From Bacteroidota bacterium (GTDB lineage: Bacteria; Bacteroidota; Bacteroidia; Bacteroidales; JAADJA01), in NCBI GenBank assembly GCA_020444515.1, contig JAHLKX010000001.1, positions 434,001 through 498,000 on the forward strand: a stretch of 64,000 nt of DNA, written 5' to 3'. Shown piece after piece: positions 37,394 to 46,271 of this stretch (the first letter of the stretch is position 1; every line of letters starts with the position of its first letter). The position numbers were made by a program, and so were the translations under genes. The notes under the pieces are model-generated. The model did no database searches. It saw nothing but the letters and a program-made list of their open reading frames with translations, and was not told where the DNA came from.

Positions 37394-37967
37394 TTACTGG
37401 GATCGCTCTTTTACTCTTCCGACCCAATCACCCGATTCGAACCAGTACATTTGTAAATCGTCTAAAATACCCGTTATCAGTAATCTGTTCAAATAATTTT
37501 CTACAAGATTTATAAAATGTGATGCATCTGGTGGCAGGGCAATACCAATGGGTTCAATCGTTAAGGGGTGATCCACGGTTATTAAGTCTTTTTCAGGATG
37601 AAGCTGAGCGGTGTAGGCACAAATGGGATAGTCGGCTACCATGATGTTAATCTTTCCGCTTTCAAGCAATTGAATACATTCATCGTAATCAGCGCAAAGT
37701 GAAAGAACGGCTTCAGGGATTTCTTTTTTGACAAATGTTTCGCTGGTTGACCCCCATCCCATAAGCAAGCATTTCAGCTAATTCAACTTCATAACCAACA
37801 AAATTACCGGAAGTGTCTTTCATACAGAAAGGAGGCTGGGTCCCTGACATTCCAACACGGAGTTTTCCCCGGCCTACAATTTGATTTAAATATTGCTGGG
37901 AAATTGCTGGCAGACTAATGAATGCGGTAAGCAGAATCAATAAAACAGATCGGATTCGTTTTTTCAT
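37394..37967 (-). pseudogene. Broken periplasmic solute-binding protein (SBP_bac_3 family)
   Basis: The N-terminal part (ATG at 37967) has a signal peptide (MKKRIRSVLLILLTAFISL) and the start of a solute-binding domain: RGKLRVGMSGTQPPFCM, then GNFVGYEVELAEMLA. Near 37750 the frame shifts. The continuation in the other frame is the second lobe: GSTSETFVKKEIPEA, then ESGKINIMVADYP. In intact members the two pieces are separated by roughly 70-80 residues, which are missing here, so this is an internal deletion plus frameshift and not a simple sequencing indel. The parent was probably a periplasmic amino-acid-type binding protein. No transporter genes flank it. Confidence 0.82.
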
Positions 37968-38092
37968 GAGACAATGTTTTGAGAAAATGATTGAATTCAT
38001 TGGACAAAAAGCATAAGTAGTTGATTTTGGATAGACCTATCCCTTTGTGGTTCGTAACAAATATTTTTTATCCTGTTTAGCTATTTTAGATG

Positions 38093-38100
38093 TATTTTTG
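38093..38100 (+). promoter_or_regulatory. Bacteroidota -7 promoter box TATTTTTG
   Basis: This is a perfect TAnnTTTG match, 30 bases before the DUF4136 lipoprotein ATG. A TTTAG word lies upstream, but at shorter than ideal spacing. Confidence 0.55.
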
Positions 38101-38130
38101 ATCTCTAAATAACTTTATAAAATTGCTATT

Positions 38131-38721
38131 ATGAAATCAAAATCATCTTTTATTTTACTCGCATTGATTGTTGCATCATATTTATTCTCAGGATGTTCAA
38201 GTCTTAAGTTAAGTGCCGATTATGACAAAACCGTAGATTTTTCCAAATACAAAACCATTGAATTCTACGGCTGGGCCAAGGAAAGTGATAAACTGCTCAA
38301 TGGAATGGATAAAACCCGCATTGAGGATGCTTTTGCCAATGAATTCTATAAAAGAGGAATGAGCCTTGTTAAATCGGATGGTGATCTCGTTGTTACGCTT
38401 TTTATTGTCATTGAAAATAAGACGGAAACCACAGCACATACCGCCAATATGGGCTACGGAGGTTATTATGGTGGCTATTATGGTTATGGTCCGGGCTGGG
38501 GTTGGGGGCCTTCCTATACCACTACTTCTGTTTCCACTTATGACTACAAGGTGGGTACCGTTATTTGCGATGTATATGATAAATCGGAGGAGCGACTTAT
38601 CTGGGAAGGAATCGCGACAAAAACCATCGATGATAACCCCAATACCCGTGAAAAGAATATTCCAAAAGCCGTGGCTCTGTTAATGAAGAAATACCCTGTT
38701 GCGCCTAAAGAAGAGAATTAG
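38131..38721 (+). CDS. DUF4136-family lipoprotein
   Basis: This 196-residue protein has a lipoprotein signal (LFSGCSS, Cys22) and a DUF4136 domain: ADYDKTVDFSKYKTIEF near the start, DLVVTLFIVIENKT in the middle and IPKAVALLMKKYP at the end. Between them is a Gly/Tyr-rich insert (about 108-128, with repeated YGGYYG and GPGWGWG). Such inserts are common in this family and probably make a flexible surface loop. The function of DUF4136 is unknown; it is an envelope lipoprotein. A perfect promoter lies upstream and a hairpin with a T tract downstream. Confidence 0.9.
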   Translation: MKSKSSFILLALIVASYLFSGCSSLKLSADYDKTVDFSKYKTIEFYGWAKESDKLLNGMDKTRIEDAFANEFYKRGMSLVKSDGDLVVTLFIVIENKTETTAHTANMGYGGYYGGYYGYGPGWGWGPSYTTTSVSTYDYKVGTVICDVYDKSEERLIWEGIATKTIDDNPNTREKNIPKAVALLMKKYPVAPKEEN

Positions 38722-38747
38722 TTTGCCAGAAATTTCTATTCTTAACC

Positions 38748-39042
38748 ATGCAGGTTTGTTTTGAAAGTGATATCATAAAGCCACTTAGAAACAGGCTCCT
38801 TCTCGGAGGAGCTTTTTTTATACCGGGAGTTATTTTTCCTGTATTTATGCCCTTTGTGATTGCCTCCGGTGATGACCTATTTGATGAAAGAAATTGGTTT
38901 TTTTGACCTTTATTATTTTAAAATTGTGATTGGCGGGAATATCATTTTACAGATCAGTTTATTAGTACAGGGAAATGAATTTTGGGATAAATTGAGCGAG
39001 CTATTCATTCCAAAGGCCAGCTTGCAGATGCCTGATCACTAA
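38748..39042 (+). pseudogene. Frameshifted small membrane protein (tentative)
   Basis: The frame from ATG 38748 encodes a hydrophobic helix (LLLGGAFFIPGVIFPVFMPF) and stops at 38904-38906, directly after a run of seven T. Removing one T would join it to the next frame, which supplies a second hydrophobic helix (FKIVIGGNIILQISLLVQG), a short amphipathic end (NEFWDKLSELF) and a stop at 39042, giving about 96 residues. This two-helix layout resembles small membrane proteins I have seen in Bacteroidota. Against it, a terminator-like hairpin lies inside the first part. It could be a pseudogene, a sequencing error in the T run, or non-coding DNA. Confidence 0.35.
38795..38819 (+). terminator. Probable terminator of the DUF4136 gene
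   Basis: GCTCCT and AGGAGC form a 6-base-pair stem (loop TCTCGG), followed by seven T. It lies about 75 bases after the lipoprotein stop. It also falls within the tentative frameshifted gene, where the same bases would encode RLLLGGAFF, so one of the two calls may be coincidental. Confidence 0.6.
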
Positions 39043-39105
39043 CATAAGGAAACTTTTATACAACCCGGTCAGTGATTTAAATGAATAACATTCAAAGATA
39101 GTGAA

Positions 39106-39113
39106 TACCTTTG
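39106..39113 (+). promoter_or_regulatory. -7 promoter box TACCTTTG directly before an ATG
   Basis: This is a perfect TAnnTTTG match ending only four bases before the ATG at 39118. Transcription normally starts about five to seven bases after this box, so the mRNA would be leaderless or nearly so. Confidence 0.6.
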
Positions 39114-39117
39114 TTCT

Positions 39118-41391
39118 ATGACTGATGATCTAAGTTTCAATCAACTGAAAGATTCCATTTCCGCTCATTTTGGATTTGAAATTGTAAAGGTTTCATCTCT
39201 TTCTGGATATGATAACCGCAATTTTAAATTGACTCGTAAAGACGGCGTTCTATTTGTGCTGAAGATGCACAATCCTTCTGTAGGTATATCATTTCTGGAA
39301 GCTGAAAGTAAATTGTTGGCCTGTTTAAATGAACAATTACCCGGCCTCTTTCCCAGGCCGATCACAAATCGGGATGGAAATTATCTGTTTCAATTCGAAT
39401 CGCATATATGCCGGCTCTATACATGGCTTGATGGAAGGTTTCTGGCAGAAGTAAATCATAATAAGACAATCCTTTCGTCATTTGCAGGAATGTTGGCGAA
39501 GCTCAACCAACAATTGTTCACGTATTCTGATCCAGTAATTGAAGCACGTCATATGGACTGGGATGTTCAATATTTCCTGGATTTAAAAAGCAGATCAAAG
39601 GTCATACAGGATGCATCCATTCGAAAACTGGTGGACCATTTTTTACTCCAATTTCGTGAATTTATTCAGCCTCAAATACATACGCTTCGCAATAGCATTA
39701 TCCACAACGATGCTAACGACTGGAATGTTCTTGTAACAAGTGACAGGGTTTCCGGGCTTATCGACTTTGGCGATGTCGTATTTGCACCCATTATTCAGGA
39801 AGTTGCTGTTGCGCTGACCTATATTTTAATGGGTAAAGAAGAACCCTTGCAATGGGCCGGACATTTCCTTATGGCTTATCATAAAGTTTTACCACTAGAG
39901 GAAAAAGAAATCGACCTGTTGTACTATTTCATTGCAGCAAGACTATCGCTCAGCCTGATCCATTCATTTGATGCCATTCAGGATGGTAAGGCAGATGAAT
40001 ATATTCTGATCAGTCAGAAAGGAGCGATCGACTTGTTGAAAAAATGGATCACCATCAGTCCCGATAAGGCTGCTGCTGTTTTCAGGGAAGCACTCCGTTT
40101 TAAAATCCCAGCGCAAACAGATTATGATCAGGAGTTGGCAAAAAGATATGCACACATCGGAAAGGTACAATCGGTCACCTACAAGCAACCCATTAAAATG
40201 AAGCGGGCAGCCTTCCAGTATATGTTTGATGCCGATGGAAATACTTTTCTGGATGCCTATAACAACATACCACACGTGGGTCATCAGCATCCGCAGGTGG
40301 TGGAGGCAGCACAGCGGCAAATGGCCATGCTGAACACCAATACCCGTTATCTGTATGATCAGCTTGCGGATTATGCTGAAAAACTGTTATCGAAGTTCCC
40401 CAAACCGCTTAATAAAGTATTCATTGTCAATTCAGGCAGTGAAGCAAGTGACCTGGCCATTCGAATCGCGCAAAATTTTTCCGGGAACAGTCGGGTAGCG
40501 GTTCTGGAACATGGTTATCATGGCAATACCCGCATGGGAATTAACATCAGTCATTATAAGTTTGGTGGTAAAGGCGGGAGCGGCCCTGAAGATTTTATTA
40601 CCCTTTTACCCATTCCCGATACCTTCCGGGGGCCAAAAAGTAATGATGATGGGACCGCCGGGAAAGCTTATGCAAAAGAAGCCATAAAGGTACTTGAGAA
40701 TACCAATGACCAAATTGCTGCATTTATTGCCGAGCCCATTGTGGGCTGTGGTGGACAGGTTCCACTGGCAAAGGATTATTTGAAATCTCTTTATCCTGAG
40801 ATCAGGAAAAGAGGCGGACTATGCATCTCCGATGAAGTGCAGACCGGCTTTGGGCGGATGGGTAGCCATTTCTGGGGCTTTGAAATGCAGGGCGTAATTC
40901 CGGATGTAGTTGTTCTTGGAAAACCCATGGGCAACGGCCATCCCATGGGAGCCGTTGTAACAACCGATGAAATAGCAGAGGCTTTCAACAATGGCATGGA
41001 GTTTTTCAGCTCCTTCGGTGGCAACCCGGTCTCCTGTGCCATTGGTATGGCCGTGCTGGATGTGATCGTAGCGGAAAGTCTTCAACAAAATGCATTGAAG
41101 ACAGGAAGCTATTTCATGGAAGAGTTGCGAAAATTGCAAAAGGATATCCCGATGATTGGTGATGTCCGTGGCTCCGGCCTTTTTATCGGTGTTGATCTGG
41201 TAATCGATCCCGAGACCCGCCAACCCAACACCGAACTAGCACAAACCCTGAAGAATAAACTTCGTGAAAACTTTATCCTGGTAAGCACGGATGGGCCGTA
41301 TGATAATGTGATCAAGATGAAGCCGCCACTCTGCTTTAATAAATCCAATGCTGATCAGGTAATCGAAAAAATGAGAAGATTTCTTTATTAA
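39118..41391 (+). CDS. Fused APH-type kinase and class III PLP enzyme (phospho-lyase-like)
   Basis: This 757-residue protein joins two enzymes. Residues 1-about 310 are an aminoglycoside-phosphotransferase-like kinase: [10 protein letters not shown], catalytic HND (His196-Asp198) in [12 protein letters not shown], and metal-binding Asp216 in LIDFGD. Residues about 335-757 are a class III PLP enzyme: [26 protein letters not shown], Asp572 in [14 protein letters not shown] and the PLP lysine Lys602 in [14 protein letters not shown]. The PLP half resembles the ethanolamine-phosphate and 5-phosphohydroxylysine phospho-lyases, and the kinase half resembles hydroxylysine kinase. A two-step path (phosphorylate an amino alcohol, then eliminate phosphate) in one chain is a strong inference; the substrate is unproven. 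Some related fusions carry an M23 domain between the halves; none is seen here. Confidence 0.9.
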   Translation: MTDDLSFNQLKDSISAHFGFEIVKVSSLSGYDNRNFKLTRKDGVLFVLKMHNPSVGISFLEAESKLLACLNEQLPGLFPRPITNRDGNYLFQFESHICRLYTWLDGRFLAEVNHNKTILSSFAGMLAKLNQQLFTYSDPVIEARHMDWDVQYFLDLKSRSKVIQDASIRKLVDHFLLQFREFIQPQIHTLRNSIIHNDANDWNVLVTSDRVSGLIDFGDVVFAPIIQEVAVALTYILMGKEEPLQWAGHFLMAYHKVLPLEEKEIDLLYYFIAARLSLSLIHSFDAIQDGKADEYILISQKGAIDLLKKWITISPDKAAAVFREALRFKIPAQTDYDQELAKRYAHIGKVQSVTYKQPIKMKRAAFQYMFDADGNTFLDAYNNIPHVGHQHPQVVEAAQRQMAMLNTNTRYLYDQLADYAEKLLSKFPKPLNKVFIVNSGSEASDLAIRIAQNFSGNSRVAVLEHGYHGNTRMGINISHYKFGGKGGSGPEDFITLLPIPDTFRGPKSNDDGTAGKAYAKEAIKVLENTNDQIAAFIAEPIVGCGGQVPLAKDYLKSLYPEIRKRGGLCISDEVQTGFGRMGSHFWGFEMQGVIPDVVVLGKPMGNGHPMGAVVTTDEIAEAFNNGMEFFSSFGGNPVSCAIGMAVLDVIVAESLQQNALKTGSYFMEELRKLQKDIPMIGDVRGSGLFIGVDLVIDPETRQPNTELAQTLKNKLRENFILVSTDGPYDNVIKMKPPLCFNKSNADQVIEKMRRFLY

Positions 41392-41648
41392 TGCTTCTAA
41401 ACCAGGTAATTTATAACTCAGCGAATTTTCTGACTGCGCTACCTGAAGCGTTAATCTCAGATTTGAATCACCGCAGAATCAATACCCTTATCCTCAAACA
41501 AGGAACAGGATAAAGAATAAGTCTGCCGGATTAATGCTTAAGAATAACAAACTCGAAAATAGACCACGCTCAAAATAATTAAAATGAAGCTGTTTCTTGT
41601 TCGGTATTTATTGTTTAAATTCGTTCTGAAATAAGCTGTTTCCTTAAA

Positions 41649-42215
41649 ATGACAATCACTTTGGATAATAAAATAATGCATATGCAGATCATCCTTTTGA
41701 CTGTTATTCTGGCGATCTGTTTTTTGATTCCGATAAATGGTGCAAGTCAGGACGAAAGGTCAGCACCAATTGGAATTGAGACTTCAGCTTCTTACGATTA
41801 CCTGCAGGATGTTAAACTTCATTTTTTAATTTCATACACTATCAGGCAGCATATGCCCTTTGCAGGGCTGGAGTTTCCGGTAAGCCTTGACCCAATTGCC
41901 AATTTTGGGGTGACTGCAGGATATAAATTCTTTCCAAACAGAAACCGGCAGAAATTCGATTTTTTCTTCCTGTACTTAATTGAAGCTGATTCGAGAAAGT
42001 TGTATTCGAAATCGACCGAAAACGGATTTTCTTTACAAAATCTGATTGGCTATGGTCTTAATATTTACTTCAATGATCAAATCTATTTGGTTCACCATTT
42101 GGCGGCGGGAATTGAAAACGCATGGTTCCGGGGGCATGAATCTTTTTCAGACCTGAGCCTTTCGTTTAATCTTGGTTTTGGGATCAAACTTAAATCAATC
42201 AAAAAGCGTCAATGA
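41649..42215 (+). CDS. Hypothetical outer-membrane beta-barrel-like protein
   Basis: This 188-residue protein has a signal peptide (IILLTVILAICFLIPINGASQ) and alternating beta strands typical of small outer-membrane barrels (IGIETSASYDYL, FLISYTIRQHMPF, FGVTAGYKFFP, LSLSFNLGFGIKL). I do not recognise a named family. ATG at 41649 is used; ATGs at 41676 and 41682 would place the signal peptide closer to the N-terminus and are probable alternatives. It overlaps the glycerophosphodiesterase gene by 4 bases (ATGA), so the two are translationally coupled. Confidence 0.72.
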   Translation: MTITLDNKIMHMQIILLTVILAICFLIPINGASQDERSAPIGIETSASYDYLQDVKLHFLISYTIRQHMPFAGLEFPVSLDPIANFGVTAGYKFFPNRNRQKFDFFFLYLIEADSRKLYSKSTENGFSLQNLIGYGLNIYFNDQIYLVHHLAAGIENAWFRGHESFSDLSLSFNLGFGIKLKSIKKRQ

Positions 42216-43204
42216 AAGTAGTTTTTGTTTTCACCGGGATGCTGATAAGCATTTTTACTTTTTGCCAGGGAGCCATTATCGCCCATCGGGGTGCTTCGTC
42301 TATTGCCCCTGAGAATACCCTGGCTGCTTTTACAAAAGCAATGGAAGCAGGTGCGGATTTTATAGAGGCAGATCTGCGGTTGTCGGCAGATGACTCATTG
42401 ATGGTGATCCATGATGAAACGCTCGACAGGACCACCAATGGATCTGGAAACATAGATCAGTTTGGTTATCAGGAACTTCGAATGCTATCAGCAGGTTATG
42501 AAAAGAAATTTGGATCCGATTATAACAATGAGAAAATCCCGACTTTATTTGAGGTGTTAAACATGACAAAAGGGCGGGTTAAGGTCTGCCTGGATGTTAA
42601 AAATACCGCGGAAGCACTGATCATCGCGATGATTGAAAAAATGAACATGGAGAGTGATGTATATCTGATGTCGTACAATGTGGATAAACTTGAACGCATA
42701 AAGACCCTGAATCCGGTAATCAAAACAGTGCTGATTAAAAATACCATCACAAATGTCGACCTTGAAGTTGCAAAGTCGATCGGGGCCAGCGCTGTGAGCG
42801 GTTCCACGGTTTTTTCTGAAACGCTTGCCGCTAAAGCGCATGATAAGGGATTGGAATACTGGGTGGGTATTGTGAGTGATCCGGCAAAAGCAGAGCGATT
42901 ATTCAGTAATCATATAGACGCAGTAATTACTGATAATCCGCAATTGATGACCATGAGTACTGTGAAACCATTCCTGATTTCGCCCAATCCTTTTAGCGAT
43001 GATCTTCTCATTATTTTGAAAAATCCTGAACAAACACAATCCGTTACAATTATCGATTCGAAGGGAGAATGGGTTAAAAGATTTGAAATACCTTTTTATG
43101 ATCAATTGAAGTGGCGGCCAAAACCGGATGCGGCAAAAGGACTGTATTTGATTTATTTTGTTCAGGAAAACCAGGTTTTTTATCAGAAAGTCCTGTATTA
43201 TTAA
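42212..43204 (+). CDS. Secreted glycerophosphodiester phosphodiesterase with T9SS signal
   Basis: This 330-residue protein has a signal peptide (to about FTFCQG) and a GDPD TIM-barrel domain (about 21-250). Catalytic and metal residues are visible: His25-Arg26 and Glu34 in HRGASSIAPENTL, Glu52 and Asp54 in FIEADLRLS, and His67 in VIHDET. It hydrolyses glycerophosphodiesters to glycerol-3-phosphate and an alcohol. The C-terminal 75 residues form a T9SS type A domain (ISPNPFSDDLLI, then KGLYLIYFV), so the enzyme is exported to the cell surface. That is useful for taking phosphate from extracellular lipid headgroups (inference). Its start overlaps the upstream barrel-like gene. Confidence 0.93.
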   Translation: MKVVFVFTGMLISIFTFCQGAIIAHRGASSIAPENTLAAFTKAMEAGADFIEADLRLSADDSLMVIHDETLDRTTNGSGNIDQFGYQELRMLSAGYEKKFGSDYNNEKIPTLFEVLNMTKGRVKVCLDVKNTAEALIIAMIEKMNMESDVYLMSYNVDKLERIKTLNPVIKTVLIKNTITNVDLEVAKSIGASAVSGSTVFSETLAAKAHDKGLEYWVGIVSDPAKAERLFSNHIDAVITDNPQLMTMSTVKPFLISPNPFSDDLLIILKNPEQTQSVTIIDSKGEWVKRFEIPFYDQLKWRPKPDAAKGLYLIYFVQENQVFYQKVLYY

Positions 43205-43511
43205 AATTCCTTCAAGGCGGATCAGATAATTTTAGCGGGATGTCTTGGATTACTGCCTGTTGAACATTCGTCGCAATCCTGAACCAACATGGCTGGATTT
43301 TAATCTATAGCTTTTCAAATTTCTGATGTTCATTTCGAAAGAGATCAAGGTGTTGGATGGGTAACCGGTGCAGTGACAAGACAAAACTTACAAAATTTAA
43401 AAAATTGTTAATGGAACCAACAAAAATGGTTTACACATGTTAGATTTTTAGTAAAATTTCACTTAATAATGAAGAATCACGATTACAATAAATAATCATA
43501 AAACATAACCT
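43205..43511. other. Gene-free intergenic stretch
   Basis: This 307-base, AT-rich region between the phosphodiesterase and the reductase has no credible open frame, no consensus promoter box and no T-tailed hairpin that I can see. It presumably contains the reductase promoter in a form I cannot recognise. Confidence 0.5.
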
Positions 43512-44543
43512 ATGAAGTATAAAAAATTTGGAAATACGGGGCTGATGGTATCGGAACTGTGTATGGGAACCATGACCTTTGGTGGACGTGGCATGTGGAC
43601 GGCCATTGGAACGCTTCCTCAGAAACAGGTAAACGACCTGATGAAGCAGGCAATAGACGGCGGTATCAATTTTATTGATACGGCCAATGTATACAGTGAA
43701 GGACTCAGTGAAAAAATGACGGGGCAGGCCATTCGTGATCTGGGAATAAAACGGGATGACCTGGTCATTGCCACAAAGGTGCGTGGAAAAATGGGAGAGG
43801 GGCCCAACGATTCAGGTTTAAGCAGGAAACATATCCTGCAGCAGGCTGATGAAAGTCTGGAAAGACTGAAGATGGATTATATTGATCTTTATCAGATCCA
43901 TGGTTTCGATCCGATGACCCCATTGGAAGAAACTCTGGATGCCCTCGATAGCCTGGTGAAAAGTGGAAAAGTACGATACATTGGGTGCAGCAACCTGGCT
44001 GCCTGGCAGATCATGAAAGCCCGTGGAATATCGGAACGGGACCATCTCAGTCACTTTGAAAGTCTACAGGCTTATTATACACTTGCAGGCCGCGACCTGG
44101 AGCGTGATGTCGTGCCGATGCTCCTTGATCAGGGAATGGCCCTTTTGGTATGGAGTCCGCTGGATGGTGGTTTATTAACAGGCAAATACAGTCGGGAAGG
44201 AGAATCGGGAGAAGGCCGCCGGGCCAATTTTGATTTTCCACCGGTGAATAAAGAAAAAGCATTCGACATTGTTGATGTAATGAAAAAAATTGCAAAAGGC
44301 AAAGGTGTTTCCGTAGCACAAGTTGCCCTGGCCTGGTTGCTGCATCAGCCGGTTGTAACTTCCGTGATCATTGGGGCCAATAAACCCGAACAACTAGAGG
44401 ATAACCTGAAATCGACGGAAGTAAAGTTGACCAAAGACGATCTGGATAAGTTGGAAGAGGTGAGCCAGCTTACACCCGAATATCCCGGCTGGATGCTGAA
44501 TCTTCAGGGAGCCGATCGGAGTAATGAATCGTCATCTGAATGA
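43512..44543 (+). CDS. Aldo/keto reductase
   Basis: This 343-residue NAD(P)H-dependent oxidoreductase of the AKR TIM-barrel fold carries the full catalytic tetrad: Asp56 and Tyr61 in FIDTANVYSEG, Lys89 in VIATKVRG and His130 in YQIHGFDP. Family motifs VRYIGCSN and LGNT-type start (KKFGNTGLMVSELCMGTM) are present. The C-terminal cofactor loop includes VTSVIIGANKPEQLEDNL. It should reduce aldehydes or ketones, possibly sugars; the exact substrate is not readable. The gene appears to be monocistronic and is followed by a very strong hairpin. Confidence 0.94.
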   Translation: MKYKKFGNTGLMVSELCMGTMTFGGRGMWTAIGTLPQKQVNDLMKQAIDGGINFIDTANVYSEGLSEKMTGQAIRDLGIKRDDLVIATKVRGKMGEGPNDSGLSRKHILQQADESLERLKMDYIDLYQIHGFDPMTPLEETLDALDSLVKSGKVRYIGCSNLAAWQIMKARGISERDHLSHFESLQAYYTLAGRDLERDVVPMLLDQGMALLVWSPLDGGLLTGKYSREGESGEGRRANFDFPPVNKEKAFDIVDVMKKIAKGKGVSVAQVALAWLLHQPVVTSVIIGANKPEQLEDNLKSTEVKLTKDDLDKLEEVSQLTPEYPGWMLNLQGADRSNESSSE

Positions 44544-44589
44544 TTGTTTTTTGGAATAGCCGATCACTCTAACTTTATTAATTTTATGT

Positions 44590-44618
44590 TCTGGCCCGGA
44601 TTCCAAATCCGGGCCAGA
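44590..44618. repeat. Perfect 13-base-pair hairpin
   Basis: TCTGGCCCGGATT pairs perfectly with AATCCGGGCCAGA around a 3-base loop (CCA). It lies 46 bases after the aldo/keto reductase stop. No T tract follows on either strand, so it is not a classical intrinsic terminator. It may stabilise mRNA ends, act as a REP-like element, or terminate without a U tract. Confidence 0.8.
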
Positions 44619-44737
44619 CTTGTTAATGACTTAAAGTCCTGTTCAGCAAATTTCCGTTTTGACACGAGGTGTTTTATTCTCAAAATTGTGACCATAGACT
44701 TTAATTACTATCTTCATATCCGATTTAATTGGAATTT

Positions 44738-46189
44738 ATGAAAACTTATTTTTTCGTATTCATGCTGGGGATCATTGGTATATCATTATGCACTTCCTGT
44801 ACCGACCAAAATTTTCCCAATGTGGTATTGATTGTTGTTGACGACCTGGGTTATGCCGATATCAGCTGTTCTGAACTGGCGGAGGATGTAAAAACACCAA
44901 ATATTGACAAACTGGCGGAAGCGGGTGTGCGTTTTACAAATGCTTATGCCACTTCTCCCATTTGCAGCCCATCCCGTTCGGGATTGATCACAGGTGCTTA
45001 CCAGCAGCGGTGGGGGACCTACTGGTATGGAGGTCCTGGTATTCATGATTCGTGCTTCCGGACAATTGCTGAGATCCTGAAAAACGAGGCGTATGAAACG
45101 GGCTATATTGGTAAGATTCATTATGGTGGTTATGACGATGATACGGCCAACAGGAGTTTTCCCTTAAATCATGGATTTGATTATTTCTATGGATTTACCT
45201 CTCCCCGTAAGCATTACCTGATCCATGACCAAGAATATGAAGACCACTTTCAAGAGATAAAGAAGGCTTTTAACCGGCAGGGACAGAGCCTTCGACAACA
45301 AGGCATGTGGGTCAATACCCGAACGCTGGATACCCTTGCCTTTTCAACCGAAATGTTTGGGAAAGAGGCCTGCCGTTTCATCGAAAATAACCGGGATCAT
45401 AAATTTTTCCTCCAGTTATCCTTCAATGCGGTCCATAATTTTACCCATCAGTTGCCACAGAATTATCTCGATTCGCTGGGTTTAAAAGGTTATTCCGATT
45501 GGGATCCTGCGGTGGAGGAATATTACGACTGGTACCGGCAGGGTCGATATCCCAATAATCCGGAAGGAAGGGCGCACTATCTGGGTCAATTGCATTATCT
45601 TGATCGGGAAATTGGTCGTGTTTTGAATTGTTTAAAAACTTTGAATCTTGATGAACATACACTTGTCATTTTCATCAGCGACAATGGAGGATCCACACCG
45701 ATTTATGCCAATAATTTTCCTTTGAGGGGATCAAAGTATGTGCTGTATGAAGGGGGGATCAGGGTGCCGGTCATCATGTCCTGGCCAAATAAATACATGC
45801 AGGATACGGTGGTTGAAAATGTAATCAGTGCCATGGATATTCTCCCTACCGTTTGTCGTGCAGCGGGGATGACTCCTCCTGAAAACATTGATGGGATGGA
45901 TATCAGTACTTTGCTTACGGGATTTGACCGATCATTGGAGCATGATACCCTGGTGTGGGATACGCACCATGAAAAAGCCGTGAGAGCGGGCAAGTGGAAG
46001 TGGCATTTGGTACTCGATAATCGGAATGCTACCTATGAAATGGTTGATGTTGAGGTTGGTGAGTTTTTATATGATCTGGAGGTCGATCCTGCGGAGTCGG
46101 TGAACCTGATCACTACCCACCCTGAGGTTGCCCGACAATTGAAGCATTACTATGCAAAATGGACGCAAGACGTATCAGAAAACCATTGA
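44738..46189 (+). CDS. Lipoprotein sulfatase (formylglycine-dependent, S1 type)
   Basis: The ATG at 44738 (not the TTG 9 bases earlier) gives a lipoprotein-type signal ending in LCTSC (Cys21). The mature 460 residues are a type I sulfatase. The metal site DD is in VVDDLGYAD, the formylglycine motif Cys76-S-P-S-Arg80 lies in ICSPSRSGL, and HYGGYDDD, FISDNGGSTP and MSWPNKY follow as in the family. The Cys must be oxidised to formylglycine by an anaerobic or other maturase not present in this window. It probably removes sulfate from algal or host polysaccharides at the cell surface. No glycoside hydrolase or SusCD pair flanks it. Confidence 0.93.
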   Translation: MKTYFFVFMLGIIGISLCTSCTDQNFPNVVLIVVDDLGYADISCSELAEDVKTPNIDKLAEAGVRFTNAYATSPICSPSRSGLITGAYQQRWGTYWYGGPGIHDSCFRTIAEILKNEAYETGYIGKIHYGGYDDDTANRSFPLNHGFDYFYGFTSPRKHYLIHDQEYEDHFQEIKKAFNRQGQSLRQQGMWVNTRTLDTLAFSTEMFGKEACRFIENNRDHKFFLQLSFNAVHNFTHQLPQNYLDSLGLKGYSDWDPAVEEYYDWYRQGRYPNNPEGRAHYLGQLHYLDREIGRVLNCLKTLNLDEHTLVIFISDNGGSTPIYANNFPLRGSKYVLYEGGIRVPVIMSWPNKYMQDTVVENVISAMDILPTVCRAAGMTPPENIDGMDISTLLTGFDRSLEHDTLVWDTHHEKAVRAGKWKWHLVLDNRNATYEMVDVEVGEFLYDLEVDPAESVNLITTHPEVARQLKHYYAKWTQDVSENH

Positions 46190-46222
46190 TGATAATGATT
46201 GACATAAGTCATGTGCGCATTG

Positions 46223-46260
46223 GTCCTGAAATTTTCAACTCTTCTGAAAATAGGACTTTT
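46223..46260 (+). terminator. Possible terminator of the sulfatase gene
   Basis: GTCCT...AGGAC encloses ATTTTC...GAAAAT (9-base loop, with unpaired bases between the two stems) and is followed by four T. It sits between converging genes, 34 bases after the sulfatase stop. The T tract is short, so confidence is moderate. Confidence 0.45.
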
Positions 46261-46271
46261 CCCCATTCATC

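Noticed and set aside
37425..37450. GGTTCGAA-like word resembling a tRNA T arm
   Set aside because: It lies inside the reading frame of the broken solute-binding gene and no cloverleaf can be built around it.
38860..39042. 60-codon frame as an independent gene
   Set aside because: Its start lies inside the previous open frame and it makes sense only as the frameshifted second half of a longer product.
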